64,000 nucleotides of DNA from Pycnopodia helianthoides (lineage: Eukaryota > Echinodermata > Asteroidea > Forcipulatida > Asteriidae), in contig CM063245.1 in assembly GCA_032158295.1 (NCBI GenBank), positions 2,156,700 to 2,220,699 of the forward strand, read 5' to 3'. The position numbers and the translations under genes were made by a program. Under the pieces are notes generated by a model. That model searched no databases. It saw only the letters and a program-made list of their open reading frames with translations, and had not been told where the DNA came from. How positions within the stretch are numbered: the stretch's first letter is position 1; each line of letters opens with the position of its first letter. Below, piece by piece: positions 55,101 to 64,000 of the stretch.

Positions 55101-58100
55101 AAAGGGTTGATGCTCTCCCTTTCATTCCAATGTAACTGAAACGAGGCTGGAAGGAAGTATGGAAGTATGACAACAATGGTGGCAGTGTGGTAAAAAACAG
55201 GCCTCACTGGAATATTCCAAATAACAATAAATTTCAATTTCACTTGCCAAGTCATGTATTTGAAACAAGTAATAAGCTGAACAAAAAAAATAATTTGACG
55301 AACTTTGTTCCGAGGAGTTCGCTGATACATTTGTCCGTGAGTGATTCGCTGAGTGTTTCTGAGCCGACGAGCTGCCGTGAAGGACTACTCAGGGACGGGT
55401 CGGTTCTCTTCATGACAGTGCGTCGTCGCGTACTCCAGAAGTTGTCGCTGACCAACATCCCTAAATCTAAAATAAAAGAACGACAAAATTGTCGATAAAT
55501 TGATTTGAAATATTTGCTTTTCTTTTCACCAGTTATTTTTTGAAGGTTATCTCTCCCATATTTGGTGCTCTATATTATGGTGGCATGGTGTACCCCCACC
55601 CCCCCCCCCCCACCACACACACCTTCTACTTTGTCTTTATTGTGTTCTTGGAATCTCCGGGATTATTTTGAGAAATTTAGGGGGGGTGGGGTTACTTCTT
55701 TACAAGAGGAAAAGAGTGTGTTTAAGTGTGGGAACAATGGAGGGGGGGGGTGACACTCTGTGCCAAATATCGGGCATGACAGTATATATCTCCAATGCGT
55801 TGTGTGGGTTATGAAACGAGCCAGAGATGTAATGACTACCCCCCCCCCCCCAACACACACACACCCACCTCCTTTTGTGGTTTCATTGTGTTCTGGGATT
55901 CTCAGGAATTTATTTGATGATTTAAGGGGGGGGGGTACTTCTTCACAAGAGGCAAAGAGTGTGTTCAATTGTGGGAACATTTACAGGGGACACCCTATGC
56001 CACATATCGGGCATCATGGTGTGTGGGTTGTGAAACGAACCAGTGACTGTAACGATTCGATGTTTCGATCAAACCCAACGCTGTCCCAACTTATTATATT
56101 TGAAAACTATTGTGAAATTAATAGAGAATTTTAGAGAATTGGATGGTCTTGATGCATTCTGGGGACGAAAAACATATCACGTCGAGAAAGTGGAGAAAAG
56201 ATGTGTATATCATGGTTTTTAATTTAATGGCATCAAAATCGGCCAAATATTATTTGACCCAAATATTTGCTAAACATCATTAACACATTTGTTTCTAATT
56301 TTGTCCACGCGCATAACCCTGAATACAAAATATGGTTTATTTCAACGGCATTGGTCAGATAGGCAATAAGGGGGGGGGGGGGTCGCCACAGAAATCATGA
56401 TGGGGTCCTCGATATAGGACGATGTTCGAGTGCATTATTTCACATTAATGTTAGGACGGAGGCGTAGCTTACTCTTTGTAAGGGAGAGGGTGAGAATTAG
56501 AGGAGGGGGGGGGGCACTGGATAGACGAAATGGCAATTTCATCGTCCATTACAATGTTTTACAGCACAGCTTGTCCTTCTTAGGGGGCTGGGGATAGAGG
56601 GTGGGGGGGGGGGGCCTTGAGGGTTTTCTAGATAGACCGAAAAGCAATTTTCTCTTCCGGTATACAGTGTTGGGACTAATTGCCGCTTGACCTTCCCGAT
56701 GATGGGGGGAGGGGGGGGGGCTGGAAAGACAGAAAAGGCAATTGCATTTTCCATTACAGTACTCGTCCACATCACACCTGATACCCACATCAGGTGGCCC
56801 TGTGTTAGATGATAACAGACGGTAGTAATGTCAAATCAAATCAATGTTAACATCGTTGCTACCTTGCGGTGCATTGAGCGAAGAATCACTTCAGGCAAGC
56901 CTCCTTGTACATGTATATGGCAGCATGTTCAAAGGGTTGCTGCGCTCAAGTAGACACCGGTTGCCAAATTCCGGGTTTTGCGTATATTATCTTAAAGAAG
57001 CTTTATAAATTTGGCAAAAGACCCCTTGCATTGGCCGCCATCTTTGATGAAATGTGCACGCGTGAAAGGCTATCATTGGCCGAGAGTTGTGCGCAGCGCG
57101 TCACGCGTGCATTTTTTTCAAAAAGATGGTGGTCAGTGACGTCATATGCAATCCGTCTATTGCGTAGTTGACATGATCATCAGTGGAAAAAAAAACATAA
57201 AATAGAAAGCGAAACTGATTAAAGGTCAAAAATGATTTCTTAGCCGGTGAGAGTGTCCTGACAAAAACCTCGGAAAACTGTGTTCACCGGAATAGACCTT
57301 GTGCATGGACGTCATCACGCCCCGCCATCTTAGAGGTAAACAGATGACGTAACAGTTGAAAACGCACATTTAAGTACGTGGGGCACACGAGACACCTTCT
57401 ATAGATGGATTGCAATACGCGTCATTGACCGCCATCTTTGATTAAAACAATGGAAAAGTGCACGCGTGTACGCGCTACGCACGACTCTCAGCCAATGATG
57501 GCTCTTCATGCGTACACAATAATCATCAAAGATGGCGGCCGATGACGTCTATTGCAATCCATCTATTGACCTTACAGCCGCGAGCGCCCCACTCAAATGA
57601 CGTCATGTGCTTAAGGTCTATTGTGTAATTTATTTTTAGATCCGATTTTATTTCTTTTGCCATTTATGTGGAGACAAGAGAGTTGAATTACGCATTAGCA
57701 TAAGTATTAATCAACCCCGCGTCATAATCAACCAATGTTTATCGAAACCGTGTGAAACAATTAAATCAAAATGTGCCAATGTATCATCTTTTAGTAAATG
57801 TATTATTTGTAACAAAAATAGATACATATAGAAAAATAAAAACATAAATAAATACACAATTAAAATAGACATAAATAATCAATTGATTTTAGATAAAAAA
57901 GATTGTGCCATTATCAGGGATAGGGTTAGAATCAGGGGCGAGGGTATCAAATTTGGACACCTCCCCCGTTGATGAAAAATAAATAATTAGCGAACCTTGA
58001 CAATGATTCTCATAATGGAAAAAAAAAATAATGCATTTGAAAGCCACAGCTAAAACCTTCTGCTCGCCATGGGCCTGAGTGACATATGTGAACTGCCCAC

Positions 58101-58994
58101 TTCTCATTAAAATCCCTCCATTAAGCTCTTAAGAAGATTTCCGTCTCGAGATTTTCAAGGAGTGCAAGTATCGATACGTCAATGCAAGGGACACGGTAAG
58201 GATGGAAAGCATCGTGTGTGGCTGTGGGGAAGACTTGTCCTTCACAACCCTGACAATTGATTTCACTTCAAGAATGTATTTTTCATCCTCTTAATTCTCA
58301 CCTTCCATGCTTCCTTTACATTTGCTGCCAGCAGTGAGGAAGTCTTGAGTTCCTGCCACGAGAAACGTATGCATTGACTGCTAGAAGACTGCGCGCTTTT
58401 AAGGCCGGTTTTTAATGTCAATTGAAACTCTGTAAGTCTAAAATTTGCAGCGATCTTCCCCAAAATAGCCTTATCTTTAACTTGGACTATTCGTGTGTAT
58501 CTTCTTTTTTGGCTTGTAAATTTCAAGTTTTCAAACTTCTAAGTTCATTAATTTTAATTTTTTTTTGAACCAGCCTTTCCAGCTGATTTCACAGTGACTA
58601 AAATAAGTTTTGTCGTCTAGTTACCGATTCACAATTTATTTATTTTGTGCAATTCATAATCATAGACGTTAAACCAAAGTTTGTATGAGAGAGAGTGTGG
58701 CTGTTGCCAGCTTGGTGTTGTTATCCCCTTGTGGGAGGGAGCTTTGCCGAATTCCCTTGTTGGGGAGATCATCTAAACAAGCAAACAAACAACAAACAAA
58801 CAAACAAACAAACAAACAAACCCCCCTAACAAACAAACCTTTATAATCTCGGGGATACTGCCGTTTGACCACGGGGATTGCCTCATCACACACGGTTTCT
58901 GCCTTCCTGGATAACCCTTCGATGTCTGCTCGTAAAGCTTTCAACTTGGAGTTTTGGTGGACATCAAGCTCAGCCAGTGCCGACTGCAATTGAC
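52054..58994 (-). CDS. C16orf89: Gene 3: C16orf89-like (UPF0764) protein, partial
   Basis: Exons read leftward from 58994 align in order with vertebrate C16orf89, a secreted protein of poorly known function (thyroid-enriched in mammals). Recognisable blocks are EFQLTL, a Cys-x-x-x-LLGT block, SEPC, a hydrophobic SLTHQILYF block, DLFMEQ, and CGLMGYEDFFRLPWLRTVLS. The last block leads into WQDDSGCF. The first exon (signal peptide) and last exon are not found; the latter should lie left of 52054. The exon at 53855-54019 needs one extra base to give the conserved end and the right phase. The junction 58302/55466 also shows a phase clash. It is otherwise open, so probably a real gene with assembly indels. 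Confidence 0.78.
52431..52915. repeat. 21-bp G-rich minisatellite, about 23 copies
   Basis: Unit gggcttggggctgggtcatgg with variants. The 21-bp period keeps frame and produces Gly-Leu-Gly open frames that I do not take as coding. The strong purine asymmetry (G-rich strand +) could form quadruplex-like structure. Confidence 0.95.
53280..53440 (+). repeat. R5 repeat in gene 3 intron
   Basis: Contains gagtagggcgccctcgactg and gatggcggcttgatgacgtc then aatgcatcagg, shared with the other R5 copies. Confidence 0.68.
53855..54019 (-). CDS. C16orf89: Gene 3 exon e, frame break near its end
   Basis: Opens LGCESHITKRFPDQKMSTVN then VNSLMDGFCSDVLREAEAAA in phase 0. In the next frame the end reads GFPDSSQDLFMEQ, matching the conserved (R)D-I/L-FME(N/Q) block, and exits in phase 1 to match the next exon. 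One base is missing in the CCCGGG region near 53888-53895. Length 165 where 166 is expected. Confidence 0.8.
54235..54435. repeat. R5-like repeat with gcgcgcgtgc words
   Basis: Contains tactgcgcgcgcgtgccctc and aacgcgcacgcgcgtgctgt, similar to 24100-24250 (aaatgcgcacgcgcgatgta) and ending cagcccctttaa. Lies between gene 3 exons. Confidence 0.6.
54461..54569 (-). CDS. C16orf89: Gene 3 exon d
   Basis: 109 nt, phase 2 in and phase 0 out (CAG/gtactg). Reads SEPCRITSSCWSVMTPRGYH then SYSLTHQILYFKVGAQ. The SEPC, C-x-x-x-MT and Y-x-L-(S/T)HQ-(L/I)-L-(F/Y)F positions agree with the family. Confidence 0.83.
54760..55045. repeat. Intronic repeat copy 1 (with 57640-57945)
   Basis: Shares tatttcatttgccataatgtgg-like start, the cttttagtaaatga block, an AAATA-rich part and gattgtgccattat...agggttag end with 57640-57945, in the same orientation. 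Confidence 0.78.
55304..55466 (-). CDS. C16orf89: Gene 3 exon c
   Basis: Reads MLVSDNFWSTRRR, then ESLTDKCISELLGT, matching the FW...and (E/S)SD-x-C-x-x-x-LLGT block of the family. Exits in phase 2 at ACAAA/gttcgt, which fits the next exon. Two acceptors six bases apart are possible (55466 or 55460). Confidence 0.75.
55590..56060. repeat. ~240-bp tandem repeat with C/G tracts
   Basis: Two copies (ttattgtgttcttggaatct at 55637 and tcattgtgttctgggattct at 55884; tgtgggttatgaaacga and tgtgggttgtgaaacga), each bounded by poly-C and poly-G runs. G-tracts also recur at 56365-56720. Confidence 0.85.
57000..57610 (+). repeat. R5 repeat cluster (three copies)
   Basis: Copies at 57005-57170, 57290-57400 (inverted: ccgccatcttagaggtaaac) and 57405-57605 (catcaaagatggcggccgat then gacgtc). 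All carry cgcgtg-rich sequence and YY1/CRE-like pairs. Lies in the gene 3 intron between exons b and c. Confidence 0.72.
57640..57945. repeat. Intronic repeat copy 2
   Basis: Second copy of 54760-55045, diverged by roughly a fifth by eye. Both sit in gene 3 introns, 2.9 kb apart. Confidence 0.78.
58302..58429 (-). CDS. C16orf89: Gene 3 exon b
   Basis: Enters in phase 1 with EFQLTLKTG, which matches the family block EFQLTL and so fixes the acceptor (cttacag). The rest is open to GAAG/gtgaga but weakly conserved, and ends in phase 0, while the next exon needs phase 1. Either the donor is elsewhere or one base is missing. Confidence 0.55.
58775..58825. repeat. (CAAA)n microsatellite
   Basis: About a dozen caaa units, interrupted once, next to gene 3 exon a. 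Confidence 0.95.
58839..58994 (-). CDS. C16orf89: Gene 3 exon a
   Basis: This is a 156-nt phase 1-1 exon from gaag to AAAG/gtttgt. It reads QLQSALAELDVHQNSKLKAL then AETVCDEAIPVVKRQYPRDY, helical with heptad-like spacing. It corresponds to the region before the conserved EFQLTL block. Confidence 0.72.
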
Positions 58995-59016
58995 CTTCAA
59001 AAACAAATGGAACTCT

Positions 59017-59412
59017 TTAAAGGTGCTGCATACGTTTTGTAATTGGAGCCTACTGAAATATGTTAATCCTATATTTAATGTAGGTACATACAATAAAACT
59101 AACCTGGGACAATTTTACTTCAAAAGGTGGTTGCGTTTTTGAGATATCACCAAAAAACCGGAGCGAATATTTCCATGCGGGAAGAATATCCCCCATAGGA
59201 ATACACAGTCTGAGAAGCGTTTCTGACAGAAACGCGTAGATTTAAATTTTGGGGAATAAAAAGTGATTTATTTTCCATAACCGTATAGTACTTCGAAGTC
59301 AAAAGTTTCTTAAAATTCATTATACTACCCAAAGCTGCTATACTTCGTACCAAGTAAGTTTTTATTGCCATTAATTTTCAGAGTCATTACCAAACGTGTA
59401 ATGTGCCTTTAA
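59017..59412. mobile_element. R3 MITE copy
   Basis: Ends ttaaaggtgctgcatacgtt and aaacgtgtaatgtgcctttaa; body homologous to 41701-42102 in opposite orientation. Lies just upstream of gene 3 exon a. Confidence 0.82.
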
Positions 59413-59512
59413 ATCTGATTGCTTGAGAAAGGGAACCAAGACGTGAATAAATCGAGACAACGCGTCATTTAAACATGGTTCCCTCTATCGAAGAATGATA
59501 GAACACAGTGTC

Positions 59513-59900
59513 TTAAAGGAACATTACAGAATGGTTTTTGCTAACAAAACAGTTGCTGGCAGTGAAAGCACTTTATGTTATTCACCATATACATAAACTG
59601 ACAAACCTGTAGAAGTTTGAGATCGATCGGCCTCTGGGTCACGAGAAAATAGTGAAAAACCGATTACACATTGCATGAAATCATATAGATTCAACAAATA
59701 ATAAACGCTCACTGAGCGATAAACTCCAATCGGAAAATTAGTTTATTAATTTCTCATCAAATATGGCATTTCACACATAAATATTTCGAGGGATGTTTTC
59801 TACTATCATCATCATTAGACCGTGTAAGTGTTATGTAAATCTGTGATCAAAAGTATATTTTACAAGTTTTGTTCTTACCAATTCTGTAATGTCCCTTTAA
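59513..59900. mobile_element. R4 MITE copy
   Basis: Ends ttaaaggaacattacagaat and attctgtaatgtccctttaa; homologous body at 12571-12922 (gtttgagatcgatcg, ctactatcatcatcattaga). Confidence 0.85.
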
Positions 59901-62750
59901 TGACACAGATTACACACTGGGGTTGGACCGTTGGTATTTATATGTTTCATACAAGCTTTAAAAAAAATATAAGTCGGTTCATTGCCGTCCTCGAGTTAGA
60001 TTCCCATACGGTCACGTCACAGAGCTGCCAACTCTCCCTGAGTCTGCAAAAGCTCCCTGAAAATAAACTAATCTTTCCATGTTCCATGAACACATTTCAA
60101 AGATCTGGGATACTTGCTCCCTGTTATGTTGAACGTAATTACAATTGTCTTCCTGTGTTGGTATACAAAATCTCCCTGACTGCAAGATACAAATGTTTGC
60201 AGCTCTGTCATAGCGCTATAATTTGACCAACCTGTGAACAAATACCCACTAGGCCAATGTGGTCACGTTTTGGTGGGGGTGGGGGGGGGTTTGTTTTAAT
60301 AGGACAATAAACATTGTCCTAGGCCTAGGCGCTACTTTTGACTGCGGCAATCGGAACAAGCAAATAGATTGTTGAGGTTCTTCAATTGCTATTTTCTCGA
60401 CACATTTGTTGACAGTTTATTTCAGATAAAAACGTTTATCTGGAAGTTTTCAGCACCGCTGATCTGAATGATTAGTGAGCTTTCAGATTGAATCAAAACT
60501 AAATAAAATAATAGAAAAAACCAACATGCTGGGCTCGATTTCACAAAGCACTAAAGATTCATCAGAGTTTTCAGTATCACCATAGTGGTTTTTAGTACGA
60601 CATCACACTTTATGTATGCAACCTTACGACTGAAATCAGCCCCTGAGCATCTACAATTCTCTACTTTTTTCACTTTATATTCGCGTGAAATATTTCAGGC
60701 TTTCACTAAGGTGGTGAACCTCTATACTCGAGCACCCCTCCAAGACAATAACAGAGGCCGATGACTGCCTGCACGATCTCCCACGGGGCCGCTCTAAAAA
60801 CCCTTTTTGGCTTCCAGCATGTCTTGAGACACACACGTTGCCATCCCGACTCTATCAATCCAATAAAACGTTCCTCTCCTTGGCACCCCAAGAGTGATGC
60901 ATTTTGTCGTTTAGCGAAGCGTCGCCACTGAAGCGTATTTGAAAGGTATAATCAACCGCGCTTGAGTGTTTATTAGTGACAGTAGATCGCGCGGGATTAA
61001 CATAAATCTGACGAGACTACATTTTCTTTGGGCAGTTTAGAACAGAGCTGTTGACCCAGTTTCACGTGACGTCATCACTGCTGATATAATAACCTTGGCA
61101 ACGCCATTTCAGGAGTCGGATTCCCCGCGTGTTTCTCAGTGGCGAAATTAGTGTAGAGTTTTAGGGGCACAGGAGAGCACAGGAGGGCATCGTTTTTGGT
61201 AGGGGGGGGGGGCACTTCTGGCCAATTAAATATGCAGATTCCATTTGCAATTTTTCTAAAACAAGCCCCTTTTCAGCGCTCTTATCATGCAGGGTTTTTA
61301 TGCTAAGTTTTATCAGACAATCTGACGTGGAGGTACAATCAAACATACTGTCTGCGAGTAAGTTGAATATTGTTTTTTTTTTTTAATCATTGAAGTTAGT
61401 ATATAGAAAAGCTTTTAAATGTAACATTTAATTCCATTTTGGTTACTTTTAATCTCAAAGGTACAGATTTCAAATGGATGCATCCAAAGGACAGGACATC
61501 AACTTGAGGGGGGGGGGGGCACGTCCCCACCCCCCCCCCCCCAGTTACGCTATTGGTTTTACTGTGCAGTGTGCCTATTTACTGACGTGCAGTTTACAAA
61601 GAACACCAATACATGCAATTTGACTCCCCCAAAAAATGGCAGACCGTGTGCCGACAGTAGCCACGCGTGACGTCATTGCAGTGGGTCTATAGACCCCACA
61701 TCATGCTCTAGTTAGTGTCAGTACAGTTCCCTTTATTTCCCTTTATTTCTGACTTGTTTATCTTTATTTCCATTCGCGTTTTCTTCTCAGGGGAACACAT
61801 TAATTGTCTTCCCAAGCCTCGCTTTGCTCACCAGGTTTCGGCATTTCTTCATCAACAATTAATACACGATATCCTCTACGATTTGTTTACACCTTTTTCT
61901 GCCATACTCATTCAAACCAAATCAAGTTATTTAAAAACACTCCGCATTGATCCCCCTACTGTAGCTGTCAGTGTTAGCACATAATCACTAGTTAGTTAAT
62001 AACTAAACAATGTTGTAATCATAACTTTCATTTTGTGTGTGTAGTCTATCCCCATATCAACGCAGATTTAACATCAAGGCACATAACAGTTGGAGTAAAA
62101 CAATCAAACAAAGAACTATTAACGGCGTACTACGATTAAAATATGTTGGACGAGAGAAAAGAAACCGATATTGAAAGGGCGTCAACGGTGTGTGTGTGTG
62201 TTGGGGGGGGGGGGGTTGCTAAAAGCAGTGCTTGTCGTGTGCAAGCCATCCTCGCTAGTAGAAATCAACAAACACAAAAATACAGTTAACACAAAAAAAA
62301 CAAAGCAAAGATAAAAAAATAAGGAAATAATAAAAATTAAAAATAAGTAAATAACTAAATAAGTATGTAAATACATAAATAAAAAAATAAAAAAATAAAT
62401 AAATAGACAAACATAAAAAGAAAGAAAAAAAATAAATGAAAACAAAAATAATAAATAAGTAAAGACACAAATTTAACAAATTTATAAACAAATAAATAAA
62501 TAAACAATATATGTTTTTATATATTTTTTAAAATAAATCTTAGAGTTTGTAGATATGTTTCCCCACACGTCAGCTATACGTTTCGGTTGTTAATCAAGCA
62601 GTCTGGTACCGGTACATGCTTGTGGATTGAAGTTGAACGGAAGGAGCCTCGGAAGGCTAAGTGATCCGCCTCGGGCAACCTTTACATTACTCACGGTAAT
62701 AGCAATTTTCATCGTGTCACGCTATAAAGGTATTCATAGGTATATCACAC
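59901..62750. other. No gene recognised
   Basis: Contains poly-G/C tracts (60279, 61201, 61510-61545, 62203), a relative of the 1-600 sequence (61140-61560), and an AAATA-rich stretch (62290-62530). The first exon of gene 3 should lie here or further right but was not identified. Confidence 0.5.
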
Positions 62751-62754
62751 TATA

Positions 62755-63955
62755 GGTATGGTTTCAATATTCGCTACCTTATGGCGACCGTGGACAAAAC
62801 AGTAAAAGGGAAACTAAAAAAAAGGTCTCCATTGGGAAATTCCTTCACAATACATCTTGTGTCCAAAGTATATGGGAGAATGTTAGGTACAGGGACAAAG
62901 GAAAGAACACAATATATATTATACTACAGGTATGATTTCAATATTCGCTACCTTATGGAGACCGTGGACAAAAACAGAAAAAGGGAAAACAAAAGGTTTC
63001 CATAGGGGAATTACTTGACAATACATCTTGTGTCCAAAGTATATGGGTGGATGTTAGGTACAGGGACAAAGGAAAGAACACAATTATATGTATTATAATA
63101 TAGGTATGATTTCAATATTCGCTACCTTATGGAGACCGTGGACAAAAACAGAAAGAGGGAAAACAAAAGGTTTCCATAGGGGAATTACTTGACAATACAT
63201 TTTGTGTCCAAAGTATATGGGTGGATGTTAGGTACAGGGACAAAGGAAAGAACAAAATATATATTGTACTATAGGTATGGTTTCAATATTCACTACCTTA
63301 TGGAGACCGTGGACAAAACAGAAAGAGTGAACACAAAAGGTTTCCATAGGGGAATTACTTCACAACAAATTTGGTGTCTAAAGTATATGGGAGGATGTTA
63401 TAGGTACAGAGACAAAGGAAAGAACACAAGATATATTATACTATAGGTATGTTTTCAATATTCACTACCTTAATTAAGAAGACCGTGGACAAAACAGAAA
63501 CATGGAAAACAAAATGTCTCCATAGGGGAATTATTTCACAATACATTTTGTGTCCAAAGATTATGGGAGAATGGTACAGGGACAAAGGAAAGAACACTAT
63601 TATATATATTATACTATAGGTATGGTTTCAATATTCGCTACCTTAAGGAGACCGTGGACAAAAACAGAAAGAGGGAACACAAAAGGTTTCCATAGGGGAA
63701 TTACTTCTCAATAAATGTTGTGTCCAAAGTATATGGGAGAATGTTATAGGTACAGGGGCAAAGGAAAGAACACAAGATATATTATACTATAGGTATGTTT
63801 TCAATATTCACTACCTTATGGAGACCGTGGACAAAAACAGAAAGAGGGAACACAAAAGGTTTCCATAGGGGAATTACTTCTCAATAAATGTTGTGTCCAA
63901 AGTATATGGGAGAATGTTAAGTAGAGGGACGAAGGAAAGAACAAAAGATGTCTCC
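62755..63955. repeat. ~173-bp satellite-like tandem array, 7 copies
   Basis: Unit starts ggtatggtttcaatattcgc; starts lie at 62755, 62929, 63103, 63274, 63446, 63619 and 63792, spacing 171-174 bp. Each copy has gaccgtggacaaaaacagaa and a gtgtccaaagtatatggg block. The array ends in an A-rich tail near 63970 and may continue past the window only if interrupted. Confidence 0.93.
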
Positions 63956-64000
63956 ACAGGCCGGGATGTAAAAAAAAAAAAAATAAATAAAAAATAGAAT

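Overview
This is nuclear DNA of a metazoan, most likely an echinoderm and perhaps a sea star. The clues are small exons with GT/AG borders and mainly phase-1 introns, extracellular domain shuffling (NIDO, HYR-like, F5/8C, HRM, GAIN/GPS), and AT-rich introns dense in short inverted-repeat elements. There is no operon structure, rRNA gene or CRISPR array. All three recognisable genes lie on the minus strand. The species call is inference.

Gene 1 (about 14,010 down to 693, continuing past the left edge) is an adhesion GPCR. The 5' to 3' order is: signal-peptide exon; four NIDO exons; a truncated HYR-like pseudoexon; eight alternating HYR-like exons; two HRM exons; three GAIN exons; a GPS exon; and the exon carrying TM1. 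The rest of the 7TM lies outside the window. Intron phases agree throughout once four 1-nt indels (three in NIDO, one in HYR) are allowed for.

Gene 2 (about 37,596 down to 25,601) is the 5' part of a secreted or membrane protein: a signal-peptide exon, a cysteine-containing exon of unknown family, and a three-exon F5/8C (discoidin) domain. It ends on a phase-1 donor with no 3' end identified. It could be a separate gene or an alternative 5' module for gene 1.

Gene 3 (about 58,994 down to 52,054) is a homologue of UPF0764 protein C16orf89. Six or seven exons are recognisable. The first and last exons are not found. Genes 2 and 3 also carry single-nucleotide frame breaks, mostly in homopolymers, so uncorrected assembly indels are a serious alternative to pseudogene decay.

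The rest is repeat-rich. A 4.2-kb element (14,425-18,627) has ~200-bp terminal inverted repeats, a 10-bp target duplication and a decayed RecQ-like helicase. There are several TTAA-ended MITE families, a GIY-YIG (Penelope-like) fragment, a tRNA-derived SINE, a 1.12-kb tandem duplication, a near-perfect 40-bp hairpin and many minisatellites (20, 20, 21, 50, 59 and ~173 bp units). One dispersed repeat family carries paired YY1-like and CRE-like sequences.

The first two genes suggest a cell-surface adhesion/recognition locus built by exon shuffling. Everything was read by eye: exon borders rest on splice consensus, phase and domain similarity, with no transcript evidence.
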